A stretch of DNA of 42,485 bases, from assembly GCA_030682715.1 (NCBI GenBank), contig JAUXNQ010000007.1:1-42485 (forward strand). Reading direction: 5' to 3'. The translations under genes and the position numbers were made by a program. Source of the DNA: Methylotenera sp. (GTDB lineage Bacteria > Pseudomonadota > Gammaproteobacteria > Burkholderiales > Methylophilaceae). This document shows positions 42,448 through 42,485 of the stretch, one piece after another. The notes under the pieces were generated by a model that worked only from the letters and a program-made list of their open reading frames with translations, made no database searches and had not been told where the DNA came from. The stretch's first letter is position 1. Every line of letters begins with the position of its first letter.

Positions 42448-42485
42448 GTCGATGTTTTTCTCCTTTATTTGATTTTTAGTGGTGG

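Larger units (their letters stand above)
41891..42485. other. Non-coding end of window inside the integrated element
   Basis: About 595 bases without a credible gene on either strand. It holds the two hairpins at 42086-42121 and 42136-42168 and the triple motif at 42359-42447, all listed separately. TTGACA-like sequences occur at about 42009 and 42234. Confidence 0.6.

Overview
The window looks like chromosomal DNA of a betaproteobacterium, most likely a methylotroph of the Methylophilaceae (Methylotenera or Methylophilus type). That is inferred from gene content and protein flavour: moderate GC, a biosynthetic two-ACT IlvA, 6S RNA beside zapA, and a B12 locus containing BtuM. No 16S gene or database search backs the placement.

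Layout. (1) 1-2205: a minus-strand iron/TonB operon, hemP-tonB-exbB-exbD (exbD runs off the left edge), read from a promoter overlapped by a near-perfect Fur box. (2) 2256-15650: housekeeping genes (trmB, midA, a FolM-type pteridine reductase, ttcA, topA, phoU, rpiA, ilvA, a beta-propeller lipoprotein, EVE and DUF2237 proteins, 6S RNA, zapA and a zapB-like gene). (3) 15738-28110: a plus-strand B12 locus. A cobalamin riboswitch and a hairpin that hides the ribosome binding site precede btuB. Then come btuM, cobO, cobB/cbiA, a signal-peptide-bearing membrane-anchored CobN, a small ExbB/TolQ-like channel, a DUF2149 protein, bluB, a BtuF-like protein without a signal peptide, cobU and an S4-domain protein. 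(4) 28137-33660: an accessory patch with a MITE copy, a PepSY membrane protein, a TonB-dependent receptor pseudogene behind a second cobalamin riboswitch, an IS30-type remnant and an orphan gene with a sigma-factor-like layout. (5) 33840-39816: more B12 genes: cobQ, cbiB/cobD, cobC-type decarboxylase, alpha-ribazole phosphatase, cobS and cobT. (6) 40012-42485: tRNA-Phe(GAA) with the integrase, excisionase-like gene and AT-rich unknown DNA of an integrated element that continues past the right edge.

How it works together. BtuB takes corrinoids across the outer membrane with energy from TonB-ExbB-ExbD. BtuM is the likely inner-membrane carrier, since no BtuCD is present. CobO adenosylates, CobB and CobQ amidate, CbiB and CobC add the aminopropanol arm, CobU/CobT/CobS/phosphatase build the lower loop, and BluB makes dimethylbenzimidazole. 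No corrin-ring genes and no CobS/CobT chelatase ATPases are in the window, so it reads as a salvage and remodelling locus. The most interesting unit is the exported CobN with its private ExbB-like and ExbD-like (DUF2149) partners. This looks like a proton-motive-force-coupled periplasmic tetrapyrrole chelatase or dechelatase, resembling the HmuS-type module of Bacteroidetes haem loci but placed under B12 control.
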